Below are positions 7,041 to 15,049 of a stretch of 64,000 bases of DNA, piece by piece (within the stretch, counting starts at the first letter, position 1; each line of letters opens with the position of its first letter). The translations under genes were made by a program, and so were the position numbers. A model generated the notes under the pieces. The model saw only the letters and a list, made by a program, of their open reading frames with translations. It ran no database searches and was not told where the DNA came from. Source of the stretch: Sediminimonas qiaohouensis DSM 21189 (lineage in GTDB: Bacteria > Pseudomonadota > Alphaproteobacteria > Rhodobacterales > Rhodobacteraceae); contig NZ_AUIJ01000004.1 in assembly GCF_000423645.1 (NCBI RefSeq), positions 1-64,000 on the forward strand, read 5' to 3'.

Positions 7041-7697
7041 ATGTATACGCGCAGCATTACCCTTGCCGTCACCGCATTTGGCCTTGCAGCGGCGCCGGCC
7101 TTGGCAGCCCCGACCGTTCAGGCCGTTACCGACCTGAACCTGCGGGCCGGACCGGGGCCGCGGTTCGAAATCATCAGCGTCATCGACCAGGAGGCCAGCG
7201 CCGAAATTCAAGGCTGCCTTGAGAATGGCAGCTGGTGCAAGGTGAGCTATAACGGCGACACCGGATGGGCCTATGGCGAATACCTGACCGGCAAGGTAGC
7301 CGAGGATTATGTTCCGGTCGTGTCCCAACAGACCACTATCGAAACCGGCACCGTGACCTACGAGAACGAGGATCACAGCGGCGCGGTGATCGGCAGCGGC
7401 TCTGCCGGGGCGCTGGCCGGTGCGATCGTTGGCGGCCCGGTCGGGGCCGTGGCTGGTGCAATCGCCGGTGGCGCCGCAGGTGCCGCGGTGGAGCCGAAAG
7501 AAGAGGTTGTCAGCTACGTACGCACCAACAAGGTCGAGCCGGTGTACCTGGAGGGCGAAGTGGTCACGGGCGTTCAACTGCCCGACACTGTCAAGCTCCG
7601 GGAGATCCCGGATTCGGAGTACCGCTATGTCTACGTGAACGGTGCGCCGGTCCTGGTGGAGCCGGAGAACCGTACCGTCGTGCACATTGCACGGTGA
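7041..7697 (+). CDS. Exported SH3-domain and DUF1236-like protein
   Basis: A 218-residue protein. A signal peptide (ITLAVTAFGLAAAPALA) is followed by a bacterial SH3 domain (DLNLRAGPGPRFEIISVI ... GWAYGEYLTG, about residues 30-85). Then comes a Gly/Ala zipper segment (GSGSAGALAGAIVGGPVGAV) that could insert in or pack against a membrane. The C-terminus resembles DUF1236 (VKLREIPDSEYRYVYVNGAP ... VLVEPENRTVVHI). ATG 7041 has GGAGAG upstream and leads directly into the signal peptide; the upstream GTG at 7002 falls in a hairpin. The likely role is periplasmic and cell-wall or envelope related, but the substrate is unknown. A strong terminator follows. Confidence 0.85.
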   Translation: MYTRSITLAVTAFGLAAAPALAAPTVQAVTDLNLRAGPGPRFEIISVIDQEASAEIQGCLENGSWCKVSYNGDTGWAYGEYLTGKVAEDYVPVVSQQTTIETGTVTYENEDHSGAVIGSGSAGALAGAIVGGPVGAVAGAIAGGAAGAAVEPKEEVVSYVRTNKVEPVYLEGEVVTGVQLPDTVKLREIPDSEYRYVYVNGAPVLVEPENRTVVHIAR

Positions 7698-7708
7698 TGC
7701 ATGACATT

Positions 7709-7736
7709 GGGGCAGCGCGCGGGCGCTGCCCCGATC
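7709..7736 (+). terminator. Hairpin terminator after the SH3/DUF1236 gene
   Basis: GGGGCAGCGC (7709-7718) pairs with GCGCTGCCCC (7723-7732) over a four-base loop, starting 12 bases after the stop. The T-rich tail is broken (GATCATTGGCTTTT). Confidence 0.75.
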
Positions 7737-7804
7737 ATTGGCTTTTCCAGCAAAATTGATCGGCCCGCGTGCAGCGGCCCGTCGCATGGTTTCTCAAAAC
7801 CTGG

Positions 7805-7829
7805 GGAACCACAGGGCGCGGGCCGCGTT
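7805..7829 (+). promoter_or_regulatory. EcfG-type promoter for the OmpA-family gene
   Basis: GGAAC (7805-7809), 16 bases, CGTT (7826-7829): a perfect consensus match 28 bases before the ATG at 7858. Confidence 0.88.
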
Positions 7830-7857
7830 GGGTATGTACCGAACAAGGAGGCCCAAG

Positions 7858-10074
7858 ATGACCCACAGAATGCTTACCCGAACGACGGCTTTGACCCTTT
7901 GCCTCGCGTTGACGGCGCCGGGGGCGGGACTGGCGCAGGCGGACATCCCTTGCGCGGACGGCAATGATCAGGCCTGCGAGAATGCCAATGATCGCGGTGC
8001 GCTGGCCATGGTTATGGCCTCGCTCGCGGCAGGCAAGCGCCCAACGGCGGGCCAGATCGGGCAGCTGAACAAGGGCGATTTGAAGAAGCTTATCGAGGCG
8101 CGTGATCTGGATATCGATCCGCGCGGCATGCCGCCCACCGAGTTGCGCGCCGCGGTAATGGCAGAGCTTGGCATTGAGGGCCGTGCCGAGGCCGAAGCCA
8201 AAGATGAACCCCCGCGCGAACAGGATAAGGCCGAGGCCGAAAGCGGCGTGGTGGATGAACTCGCGCAGGCGCTGACCGGCGGCGAAGAGGACCAGCAGGC
8301 GCAGGCCGAGGTGGGAGCAGAGGCACTGACCGAGGTAGAGACCGAGGCAGAGGCATCTGACAGGCCCCGCAAGGAATTGACGCGGCAGGATATTGATCGC
8401 CTGAACCGGAAGGGACTTCTGCAGGTGAACCGCCAGCGCGGTCTGGGCATTGAGGCGCAAGGAATTGGAACCGCCGACCTGCGCACCGCGGTGAAGGCAG
8501 AGCTTGGCATGAAAGCCCGTGCCAAGGCTAAGGGCGAAGGTGAACCCCAGCCCGAAGAGGAAAAGGCCGAGGCCGAAAGCGGCGTGGTGGATGAACTCGC
8601 GCAGGCCCTGACCGGCGGCGAAGGGAACCAGCAGGCGCAGGTCGAAGCAGAGGCCGAAGCGCAGGCCGAGGCCGAAGTGCAGGCATCCGACCGGACCCGT
8701 AGGGAATTGACGCGGAACGATATCGGCGGCATGTCTCGAACGCAGCTGTTGAAGGTTATCCGGCAGCGCAACCTTGCCATCGACCCACAAGGCAAGCGGA
8801 CCGGCGATCTGAGGAACGCGGTAGGGCGCGAGCTGGGCCTGATGCAGGCGACGCCCCAACAGCGGCCCGAACAGACGGGCGACAGCCTTGGCGACGCGCT
8901 GGAAAAGGCGGCAGAGGGGGCTGTTGACGAGCTTGAGCAAACGCTCGACCGGGACAAGGCCGAACGCGAGGCGGAACTTGACCGCCGCCGCGCCGAGAAA
9001 GACGCGGATGCGGACAAACCGATGGCCGCGACGGGCGACGCCGGGACGGAGGGCGATGCCAAGGTCACGACCCAAACCGTGACCGAGGAAAACGCAAGAT
9101 CCAGCGATGAGGAGTTCGAGACGCAGCTCAAGGCCGGCGCCGAAGCAACGACGCAGACCCAAGCGCAGAGCGATGGTGATGACGGGCTCAGCACCTTGGG
9201 CAAGGCGGCGGCGCTCGGCCTTGGGGCGATTGCGTTGAACGAGATCCTCAGCGCGGATGACGAGGTGGTTACCAGCTCCCGGGACCGGGTCGTTGTACGG
9301 CAGGATGGCCAGCTTCGTGTTTTGAAGAATGACGACGTTCACCTGCTGCGCCCGGGCAACGAAGTTCGGACGCGCACCTTCGATGATGGCTCGACACGTA
9401 CCGTGGTTTTCCGGGGCGATGGCAGCAAGATCATCACCATTCGCGCGGCGGATGGCCGGGTGCTGCGCCGCGTTCGGGAGCGCACGGATGGCTCGCGTGT
9501 CGTGATCTTTGACGACACCCAGCACAGGCACGAGCCAGTCGTTGTGAGGAACCTGCCAGAGCCACCGCGTGAAAGTGGCGTGACCTATTCAAGGCGCGAC
9601 CGCGCCGCGCTTGAGGAGGCGCTGAACGCGGAACTGGCGGCCGATGTAAACCGGCGATTTTCCCTGCGGCAGGTGCGCGAGATCAGCGCAGTTCGCAAAC
9701 TGATGCCGCCCGTGACGCTGGACGCGGTGAACTTCAGGACCGACTCGGCCGTGATCCGTCCGCGCGAGGCGGAGGACCTGGCTGCCCTGGGGCAGAAAAT
9801 GGCCGCGGCAATCGATCATAACCCTGACGAGGTGTTCCTTGTCGAAGGGCACACCGACACCGTCGGAAGCGCGAGCTATAACCTTGCCCTGTCGGACCGG
9901 CGCGCGGAATCCGTGGCGCTGGCGCTGGTGGAATATTTCGACGTGCCGCCAGAGAACCTGGTGATCCAGGGCTACGGCGAATCCGATCTCGCGGTTGAAG
10001 TGAGGGGGCCGCAGCGCGCCAACCGCCGCGCGACAGTGCGCCGTATCACGCCGCTTCTGCATCGCGGGCAATGA
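7858..10074 (+). CDS. Exported OmpA-family protein with three helical repeats
   Basis: A 738-residue protein. AAGGAGG precedes ATG 7858 and a signal peptide ending near GAGLAQA. Residues about 65-330 hold three 42-residue repeats (for example DIDRLNRKGLLQVNRQRGLG then LRTAVKAELG) resembling the helix-extended-loop-helix pattern of SAP or Rho N-terminal-like modules. They are separated by long Glu/Ala/Gln-rich linkers, probably coiled or disordered. A beta-rich segment with repeated G-D/R motifs follows. The C-terminal OmpA domain has FRTDSAVIRP, VEGHTDTVGSASYNLALSDR and YGESDLAVEVRGPQRANRR, which binds peptidoglycan. It is likely anchored to the cell wall in the periplasm or outer membrane. 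A perfect EcfG-type promoter suggests stress induction. The function of the repeats is unknown. Confidence 0.88.
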   Translation: MTHRMLTRTTALTLCLALTAPGAGLAQADIPCADGNDQACENANDRGALAMVMASLAAGKRPTAGQIGQLNKGDLKKLIEARDLDIDPRGMPPTELRAAVMAELGIEGRAEAEAKDEPPREQDKAEAESGVVDELAQALTGGEEDQQAQAEVGAEALTEVETEAEASDRPRKELTRQDIDRLNRKGLLQVNRQRGLGIEAQGIGTADLRTAVKAELGMKARAKAKGEGEPQPEEEKAEAESGVVDELAQALTGGEGNQQAQVEAEAEAQAEAEVQASDRTRRELTRNDIGGMSRTQLLKVIRQRNLAIDPQGKRTGDLRNAVGRELGLMQATPQQRPEQTGDSLGDALEKAAEGAVDELEQTLDRDKAEREAELDRRRAEKDADADKPMAATGDAGTEGDAKVTTQTVTEENARSSDEEFETQLKAGAEATTQTQAQSDGDDGLSTLGKAAALGLGAIALNEILSADDEVVTSSRDRVVVRQDGQLRVLKNDDVHLLRPGNEVRTRTFDDGSTRTVVFRGDGSKIITIRAADGRVLRRVRERTDGSRVVIFDDTQHRHEPVVVRNLPEPPRESGVTYSRRDRAALEEALNAELAADVNRRFSLRQVREISAVRKLMPPVTLDAVNFRTDSAVIRPREAEDLAALGQKMAAAIDHNPDEVFLVEGHTDTVGSASYNLALSDRRAESVALALVEYFDVPPENLVIQGYGESDLAVEVRGPQRANRRATVRRITPLLHRGQ
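8051..8841 (+). repeat. Three internal repeats in the OmpA-family gene
   Basis: Repeat units lie at about 8051-8175, 8389-8511 and 8717-8841. The linker DNA is also duplicated: about 75 bases from 8226 recur almost unchanged from 8566, 340 bases on, pointing to a fairly recent internal duplication. Confidence 0.75.
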
Positions 10075-10135
10075 CCAGATAGCGGGGCTGGCACGCGCCT
10101 GACATCAAACGGCACTTCTGCTTCGGCGGGTGGTC

Positions 10136-11107
10136 TTAGGGACTGCCCGCCGAAGTCATGAGGTCCCGCAGGTATTGCGCGTAGAGCGCATCAATCCCGG
10201 CCCTGTTGAGGTGATCCGTGTCGAAGAAATACTTCAAATCGGGCAAGGCGGTGCTGAGGTCGTGAAACGGGATGTCATGCGAGCGAAGGCGCGCGCGCAG
10301 GGCCGCGTCGAAATCCGCCTCGTTGGGCAGGGCCTCGCGAAATGGTTCCGGCAGGGGGAGCTTGACGACCACGACCTGCATGCCAGACGCCCGGGCCGCG
10401 TCGAACACCGAAAACAACACGTCGAAATAGGCGTTCCGCACGTCCGTTTGCGCCTGATCGGGGTAGAGGTAATCGATCCGGCTTTGGACGGCGTGGCGCG
10501 ACAGGCGAACCTGGTTGTCGAAATCTTCGGCCCCGCGCCAGCCCTCTTGCGGAAAACGGTCCGGCGGGTTGAGTTTCGAAAAGGCGGTCAGGTAGTCGGC
10601 CAACGCGGCCGGTTTGATGCCCCTGCGAATGGTCAGATCGGCCATGATCGCCGCGGTTGAGGGGCGCAGCGGCGTCTTTCTGAGCAGCTTGCGGTCGGTG
10701 ATCCGCTCTTCGTTCCAGCGCGGCGAGGTGAAGGCAAAGGAATCGACCACGTAGAGAAGGTGGCGCGGCGCGATATCGCGCTTGGCCTGACGAAAGACGA
10801 ACCCGTTATAGAGCGGCCCGGCGCCGACCTCGGCCAGCACCGCCATGGATTGCCCGGTATCGGCCTCAAGGCGCTTGGGGATTTCGCCAAACGCCAGAGG
10901 CAGGGCGTGCGAGGCCCCCAGAACCAGCCAATCCACCTGCGTGCCCCGCATCGCCAGAAGCTTCTGGAACGCGGTCTCTTGGCCCGAGCGCCCGATGGTC
11001 ACTTCGGCGATCCCGGCCGCACCGGCATAGAGCAGCACAAACAGCGCAACGAACGCCGCGACCCGGCGGCGGGGCAACGGTACTACGGGGCGGTCCGAGA
11101 TTTCCAT
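10136..11107 (-). CDS. Membrane-anchored SGNH-like (DltD/AlgJ-type) protein
   Basis: A 323-residue protein with one N-terminal membrane helix (VAAFVALFVLLYAGAAGIAE) and the rest probably periplasmic. It has SGNH-hydrolase-like signposts: a nucleophile-type motif LVLGASHALPL with Ser66, and a C-terminal DTDHLNRAG giving an Asp-His pair near residues 298-299. This arrangement is typical of proteins that work with MBOAT acyltransferases, such as DltD and AlgJ/AlgX, which pass acyl groups to extracytoplasmic polymers. The MBOAT gene is 11 bases upstream, supporting a pair. It is the last gene of a long operon that also holds an acyl ligase and a carrier protein. Overall similarity to a named family is weak, so the precise activity is open. 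Confidence 0.7.
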   Translation of the reverse strand: MEISDRPVVPLPRRRVAAFVALFVLLYAGAAGIAEVTIGRSGQETAFQKLLAMRGTQVDWLVLGASHALPLAFGEIPKRLEADTGQSMAVLAEVGAGPLYNGFVFRQAKRDIAPRHLLYVVDSFAFTSPRWNEERITDRKLLRKTPLRPSTAAIMADLTIRRGIKPAALADYLTAFSKLNPPDRFPQEGWRGAEDFDNQVRLSRHAVQSRIDYLYPDQAQTDVRNAYFDVLFSVFDAARASGMQVVVVKLPLPEPFREALPNEADFDAALRARLRSHDIPFHDLSTALPDLKYFFDTDHLNRAGIDALYAQYLRDLMTSAGSP

Positions 11108-11118
11108 GGTGCGATCCT

Positions 11119-12549
11119 TCAGAACTGCATGTAGACGAACGCCTCGTTCTGCCAGCGGCCCAGTAGCAACAGGGCAAAGAGGCCGGCATAGATCGCGCCC
11201 CAGCGAAGCAGGCGCGGCGCGCGCGAGAGGCGTTTGCGGCGGCTTTTGCTTTCCATCACCAGCTCGATCGCCAGCAGCCCGACGATGAGGGCCGCAAGAA
11301 AGCCGTGCTCAAGCGTGAACGGGTAACTGGCCAACAGCCCCGGCAGCGTGGGCAGCGCCGCCCAGATGCGCGAAATGACCGTCAGGCCATCGGCCAGGTC
11401 GCCGGCCCGAAAGAAGATCCAGCTTACCAAGATCAGGTGAAACACCAACAAGGTGGCAATGATCCGATAGAACACCGCCGTGCGAGAGCCGCGCAGGCGG
11501 CCCCGGATCCGGCGGTGCAGGGGACTGAGCGCGCGTTCCACCCATATATAGAGCCCGTTGAGCGCGCCCCACGCGAGGAACCCCCAACCGATCCCGTAAC
11601 CAAGGCCCGCGTGCCAAATCCCGCTGGCGATGAACACGATCATCAGGCCCAGGTACATGCGAAGGGCGGTGCGGGTATCGCCGATAATGGGGTAATAGAG
11701 GTAGTCGCGGAACCAGCTGGCCAGCGAAATGTGCCACCGGCGCGACCAGAATTCGCTAATCGAATGGGCGAAGTAGGAACGGCGGAAGTTCTCGGACAGG
11801 CGAATGCCGAAAAGCTGCGAGGCGCCGCGGGCCATGTCGGTGTAGCCCGAAAAATCGCAATAGATCTGGAAGGCGAAGAAATAGGTGGCAATCAAAAGCT
11901 CCATCGGGACGGCATAGCCCGGGATCGCGTAGGCCCTATCGACGAACGGGGCGAGGTTGTCGGCGATCACGACCTTTTTCACCAGCCCCCAGAGGAAAAG
12001 CTGTGCGCCAAGGGCGAAATGAACCGGCTTCATCGGGGCGCGGCGGCGCAGTTCCTCGGTGAAGGGCACGATCCGCTCGATGGGACCGGCGAGGATCTTG
12101 GGAAACCAGGCCAGCAGCAAAAGATCCTGCCCGCTGCTGGCGGCGGTATCGGTGGGCGCGCGATAGCGATCGATCAACAGTGCGATCGCCGTGAACGCAT
12201 AGAACGAAAACCCGGCGGGGGCGGTCAGGCCCAAGCGTGGCAGGGCGGCAATATCCTGCGCGATCGGGTCGTAGTATTTCAGGGCGCCCATCAGGCCCAG
12301 GATCAACAGGATCGCCGCCCACAGCACCGCCAACCGGCGGCGCGTCTCGGCGCGTGCCAGCAGACGGCCCGCGGCAAGGGCAATCGCGGCGACAGCCCCG
12401 AAATAGGCAAGGTTGAGGATGCCGAAGCTTGCATAGAATGCGAAGCTGGCCAGCAGAAGCCACGGCAAACGCCATCGCGCCGGCAGCCACCAGAACAAGA
12501 TGACGGCGACCGGCAGGAACAGCAAAAACCCGGGAGATGTGAACAACAT
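11119..12549 (-). CDS. MBOAT family membrane O-acyltransferase (AlgI/DltB-like)
   Basis: A 476-residue polytopic membrane protein. AlgI-type landmarks are present: FPKILAGPIERI, YCDFSGYTDMARG, EFWSRRWHISLASWFRDYLY and the conserved His in ASGIWHAGLGYGIGWG. The family moves acyl groups across the cytoplasmic membrane to extracellular acceptors. Here it is followed directly by an SGNH-like partner. An acyl carrier protein and an AMP-forming acyl ligase lie in the same operon, so the donor could be an acyl thioester on the carrier, as with DltB and DltC. The acceptor (polysaccharide, lipid or protein) cannot be told. By motifs it is nearer AlgI than DltB. Confidence 0.9.
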   Translation of the reverse strand: MLFTSPGFLLFLPVAVILFWWLPARWRLPWLLLASFAFYASFGILNLAYFGAVAAIALAAGRLLARAETRRRLAVLWAAILLILGLMGALKYYDPIAQDIAALPRLGLTAPAGFSFYAFTAIALLIDRYRAPTDTAASSGQDLLLLAWFPKILAGPIERIVPFTEELRRRAPMKPVHFALGAQLFLWGLVKKVVIADNLAPFVDRAYAIPGYAVPMELLIATYFFAFQIYCDFSGYTDMARGASQLFGIRLSENFRRSYFAHSISEFWSRRWHISLASWFRDYLYYPIIGDTRTALRMYLGLMIVFIASGIWHAGLGYGIGWGFLAWGALNGLYIWVERALSPLHRRIRGRLRGSRTAVFYRIIATLLVFHLILVSWIFFRAGDLADGLTVISRIWAALPTLPGLLASYPFTLEHGFLAALIVGLLAIELVMESKSRRKRLSRAPRLLRWGAIYAGLFALLLLGRWQNEAFVYMQF

Positions 12550-12598
12550 GGTGCAGCCCCGTCAACCTGGCCGGGGGCGTATCGCGCCCCTGCCCTTT

Positions 12599-13159
12599 TC
12601 AGTACGACGCCCCACCTGCGCGAAGTGCCGGCGGGACCTCATCGATGGGGATGCCCGCGTTCAGCACCAGGTAATCGGCAAGCAGCTGCCGCTCTTCCGG
12701 TGTTGTTTCGATCTCGATATGGCTGGGGGAGTTCATGGTGCCCAACCATGCCTCGCGCGTGCGGTCTTGCGTGATCACGACGGTGATGATGTGGCACGAC
12801 TGGCACAGTTCCAACGACATGTCGCGGCCATCGCGCGGCAGGTCCTCATCTGCCGGAAGCGGGGCGCGCGCGGCAAGGTAATACGCAAGCGTGTCCGTCT
12901 GCCACGTGTCGAGTTCGGCAATCGCCGGTGAGGTCTCCGATGCCTGCGCCAGCGCCTGGCGCCAATATTCGGCATCTGCGGATTTGGAACGGATCGCCTC
13001 GCCGAAATCCTTTGGCAACCCTTCGGCTTGCACCCCTTCCAGAAGGCTACGGCCGCCGAGCGGGATGAACGAGAACATGTCGTCTTCCTGCGCCGCCAGC
13101 GAGGCGCCCATTATGAGGGCTGCCAGCACTGCGAGGGTCTGCGAAATCCGATGTCTCAT
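12599..13159 (-). CDS. Exported c-type haem protein, copy 1
   Basis: A 186-residue protein with a signal peptide (TLAVLAALIMGASLAAQ) and one CXXCH haem site (LCQSCHIIT, Cys119, Cys122, His123). It is a paralogue of the next gene upstream. Both share FxFxPxGGRS(L/I)LxG near the mature N-terminus, an LPxDGxD motif just before the haem site, and a later (S)PxHxEI motif whose His147 could be the second haem ligand. The start at ATG 13159 is chosen because the signal peptide follows directly; the longer frame reads through the intergenic gap. It should carry electrons in the periplasm, or bind haem as a sensor. The partner is unknown; the operon context suggests the exported E1 enzyme, which is inference. 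Confidence 0.82.
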   Translation of the reverse strand: MRHRISQTLAVLAALIMGASLAAQEDDMFSFIPLGGRSLLEGVQAEGLPKDFGEAIRSKSADAEYWRQALAQASETSPAIAELDTWQTDTLAYYLAARAPLPADEDLPRDGRDMSLELCQSCHIITVVITQDRTREAWLGTMNSPSHIEIETTPEERQLLADYLVLNAGIPIDEVPPALRAGGASY

Positions 13160-13190
13160 GGCGTCATTCCTTGTGCATGTCTTGCTTTCG

Positions 13191-13754
13191 TCAAAACCGC
13201 AGTTCGGGCGGCACGTCGTCGAAGGCCAGGGGCATGTTGATGGCCGAGTAGCCCGCAAAGGTTTCCCGTTCGACGCGGCTCATGGGGATCTCGGTGTGGA
13301 AGGGCGATTTGAACGTGCTAAGCCAGCCGGCCTTGTCCCGGTCATGCATGAGGTAGCCGGAGAAAAGCGCATGGCAGAACTGGCATTGCGCCACGGCAAG
13401 GTCCTTGCCATCGGGCGGCAGCACCTCCGCCAGCTCCGTCGCGCCGAGCCCCGAGACCGGCTTGCCCCCCAGTGGCAGGTTGAGCGCGGCGTAGCTGGCC
13501 AGGGTTTCAATGCTGGCAGGGTCAAGACCGGCATCAAGGGATGTGGCCCAGGTTGCCCATCCCTCGGGCGCATCATCGCGCATCAGGGTGTCCTGCGCCG
13601 CCTCGGGCGTCATAGCGGACAGCAAGCCCGTCAGGATGCTGCGACCGCCATCGGGCATGAACGCGAACTGATCGTCGTCTGCCGCCCAAAGCGCCATCGC
13701 GGCCATGGCGGGCACCAGTGCCACGCCCGTTATCCACTTGCCCCGCCGCATCAT
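13191..13754 (-). CDS. Exported c-type haem protein, copy 2
   Basis: A 187-residue protein starting MMRRGKWITG (ATG 13754 or 13751) with a hydrophobic signal segment ending near ALWAA. One CXXCH motif (QCQFCHAL, Cys124, Cys127, His128) marks covalent haem c attachment. The conserved FAFMPDGGRSILTG box and SPFHTEIP (His153, a possible sixth ligand) are shared with the copy 31 bases downstream, so the two arose by duplication. The start overlaps the stop of the zinc-finger gene, showing translational coupling. The region around the haem site (DGKDLAVAQCQFCH ... GW) recalls the haem domains of quinohaemoprotein amine dehydrogenases, but no quinoprotein subunit is encoded here. Confidence 0.82.
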   Translation of the reverse strand: MMRRGKWITGVALVPAMAAMALWAADDDQFAFMPDGGRSILTGLLSAMTPEAAQDTLMRDDAPEGWATWATSLDAGLDPASIETLASYAALNLPLGGKPVSGLGATELAEVLPPDGKDLAVAQCQFCHALFSGYLMHDRDKAGWLSTFKSPFHTEIPMSRVERETFAGYSAINMPLAFDDVPPELRF

Positions 13755-14065
13755 TTCCCGCCCCTTTTGCCTGCGGCCGCGCCGGGGGCGGCAAGGGAAT
13801 AAACCGGCACCGACAGTGTTCTGACCGGCGCGTGGCCCGCATCCTTGCCGCCATGCAGCATGTCGAGCTTCATGGCGGTTTCGTCCTCGAAATACCGCTC
13901 GCCGCAGCTTTCGCAGACCAGCGCCGGGACATCCTCGATCACGACCAGCTCGTCGCCGCGCCAAAACGCGGTGCGCACCTGGTCGGGCTCAAGGACGCCC
14001 CCGTCGCAGCCGGTACAGGTCAGATCGGCCCCGGCGGTGCCCGCTGCCGCCTCAGGCGAGGTCAC
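13751..14065 (-). CDS. YgiT-type zinc-finger protein
   Basis: A 104-residue protein with two CxxC pairs (CTGCDGG and CESCGERYF) about 36 residues apart, the zinc finger of YgiT/MqsA-type proteins. I choose GTG 14065, which has AGGAG six bases upstream; the ATG at 14092 lies further inside the E1-beta gene. Either way it overlaps the end of the E1-beta gene and its stop overlaps the next cytochrome start. No mRNA interferase toxin (MqsR) and no clear helix-turn-helix are present, so it is unlikely to be an ordinary antitoxin. It may be a metal-binding assembly or regulatory factor for this operon; that is inference. Confidence 0.75.
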   Translation of the reverse strand: MTSPEAAAGTAGADLTCTGCDGGVLEPDQVRTAFWRGDELVVIEDVPALVCESCGERYFEDETAMKLDMLHGGKDAGHAPVRTLSVPVYSLAAPGAAAGKRGGK

Positions 14066-15020
14066 GGGCCGCTCCTGCGATACCTTCGGCATTTGGCCGC
14101 ATCCAGGTGAACATCTCGGGCGAGGCCGGCGGCGGGGCGTCGGGGAACGCGACCCGTTTGAAGCGTGCGCCTTCGACGTTTTCGGCCACCCGTGCGACGA
14201 CTTCGGCGCCGGGTCCGAGGGTGTAGTAGGATTGATCCACCGTCAAAAGGCGCTTGGTCTTGGCCACCGAATTGACGAGCGTCTCGGTATCCATTTCCTT
14301 GAGCACACGCAGGTCGATCACCTCGACGCTCATGCCCTCGCCGGTAAGGGTTTCGGCGGCCTCCAACACGCCGGGCATGCCGCCGCCCGAGCTGACGATC
14401 GTCAGATCGCTACCCTCCTGGCGCATGGCGGCCTTGTCGAGCGGAACCTCGTAGGGTTCGTCCGGCACCTCGCCCGTGAGGGTGCGAAGCCCTGCGGGAT
14501 AGAGGTAGACCACCGGGTCAGGCGAACGCAGCGCGGCATGCATCAACCCCTTGGCGTCATAGGGCGTGGACGGAATCACCGTGCGCACCCCGGGGATGTG
14601 CATGTAATAGCTGTCCTCCTCATAGCAGGAATGCTGCTGCGCGAAGCCGGGGGTCTGCCCTGTCATCTCGATGATCCAGACCGCCGGCAAACTGGCCACG
14701 CCACCGGTTTTGTGGCGCATCTTTGATGCGTAGTTCTGGATCAACTCGAAGGGCATCAGCGCGCCCTGGTAGGGGATGTAGGTCGCCGATTTCGACCCTG
14801 CGAGGCTGGCGCCCAACACGGTCGCGGCCATCCAGTATTCGTCGATGCCGGTGTTCACCACGCGCTTGCGCCCGAACTCGGTTTCCAGGTTGATCACGGG
14901 TTTGCCGGGGGTCGATGCCACCGGCGGGGTTAGCTCAAAGATCCAGGTCATGGCCGGATCCTGCTGCATTTCGTACTGCACGGCCTCAAGGACCGAGTAC
15001 ATCCAGCTTTTCTGTGCCAT
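14052..15020 (-). CDS. Thiamine-diphosphate 2-oxoacid dehydrogenase E1-beta-like subunit
   Basis: A 322-residue transketolase-type subunit. It has the E1-beta pyrimidine-binding region around RVVNTGIDEYWMAATVLGAS (with the catalytic-type Glu in IDE), MPFELIQNYASKMRHKTGG, and the C-terminal domain with VIDLRVLKEMDTETLVNSVA. It pairs with the E1-alpha gene 29 bases upstream. No signal peptide is visible, so if E1-alpha is exported by Tat this subunit would have to travel with it as a folded complex. No E2 lipoyl acyltransferase or E3 gene is nearby, so the usual acyl-CoA-forming complex is not encoded here. The substrate is probably pyruvate or another small 2-oxoacid, but this is not provable from sequence. 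Confidence 0.88.
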   Translation of the reverse strand: MAQKSWMYSVLEAVQYEMQQDPAMTWIFELTPPVASTPGKPVINLETEFGRKRVVNTGIDEYWMAATVLGASLAGSKSATYIPYQGALMPFELIQNYASKMRHKTGGVASLPAVWIIEMTGQTPGFAQQHSCYEEDSYYMHIPGVRTVIPSTPYDAKGLMHAALRSPDPVVYLYPAGLRTLTGEVPDEPYEVPLDKAAMRQEGSDLTIVSSGGGMPGVLEAAETLTGEGMSVEVIDLRVLKEMDTETLVNSVAKTKRLLTVDQSYYTLGPGAEVVARVAENVEGARFKRVAFPDAPPPASPEMFTWMRPNAEGIAGAARDLA

Positions 15021-15049
15021 TGGGTATTCCTTTCAAGTGGGGGCTCAAG

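Noticed and set aside
5904-7787. A 627-codon minus-strand frame
   Set aside because: It runs antisense to three well-supported genes or promoter regions, its translation is low-complexity (Arg/Leu/Gly), and it crosses a strong terminator and EcfG promoters. It is a by-product of high G+C.
7735-9531. A 598-codon minus-strand frame opposite the OmpA-family gene
   Set aside because: The plus-strand gene has a promoter, ribosome site, signal peptide and OmpA domain; the antisense frame has none of these.
11305-12774. A 489-codon plus-strand frame
   Set aside because: Antisense to the MBOAT gene and composed of charged low-complexity sequence.
13751-14065. Toxin-antitoxin system
   Set aside because: The zinc-finger protein has no adjacent toxin gene; both neighbours are enzyme or cytochrome genes.
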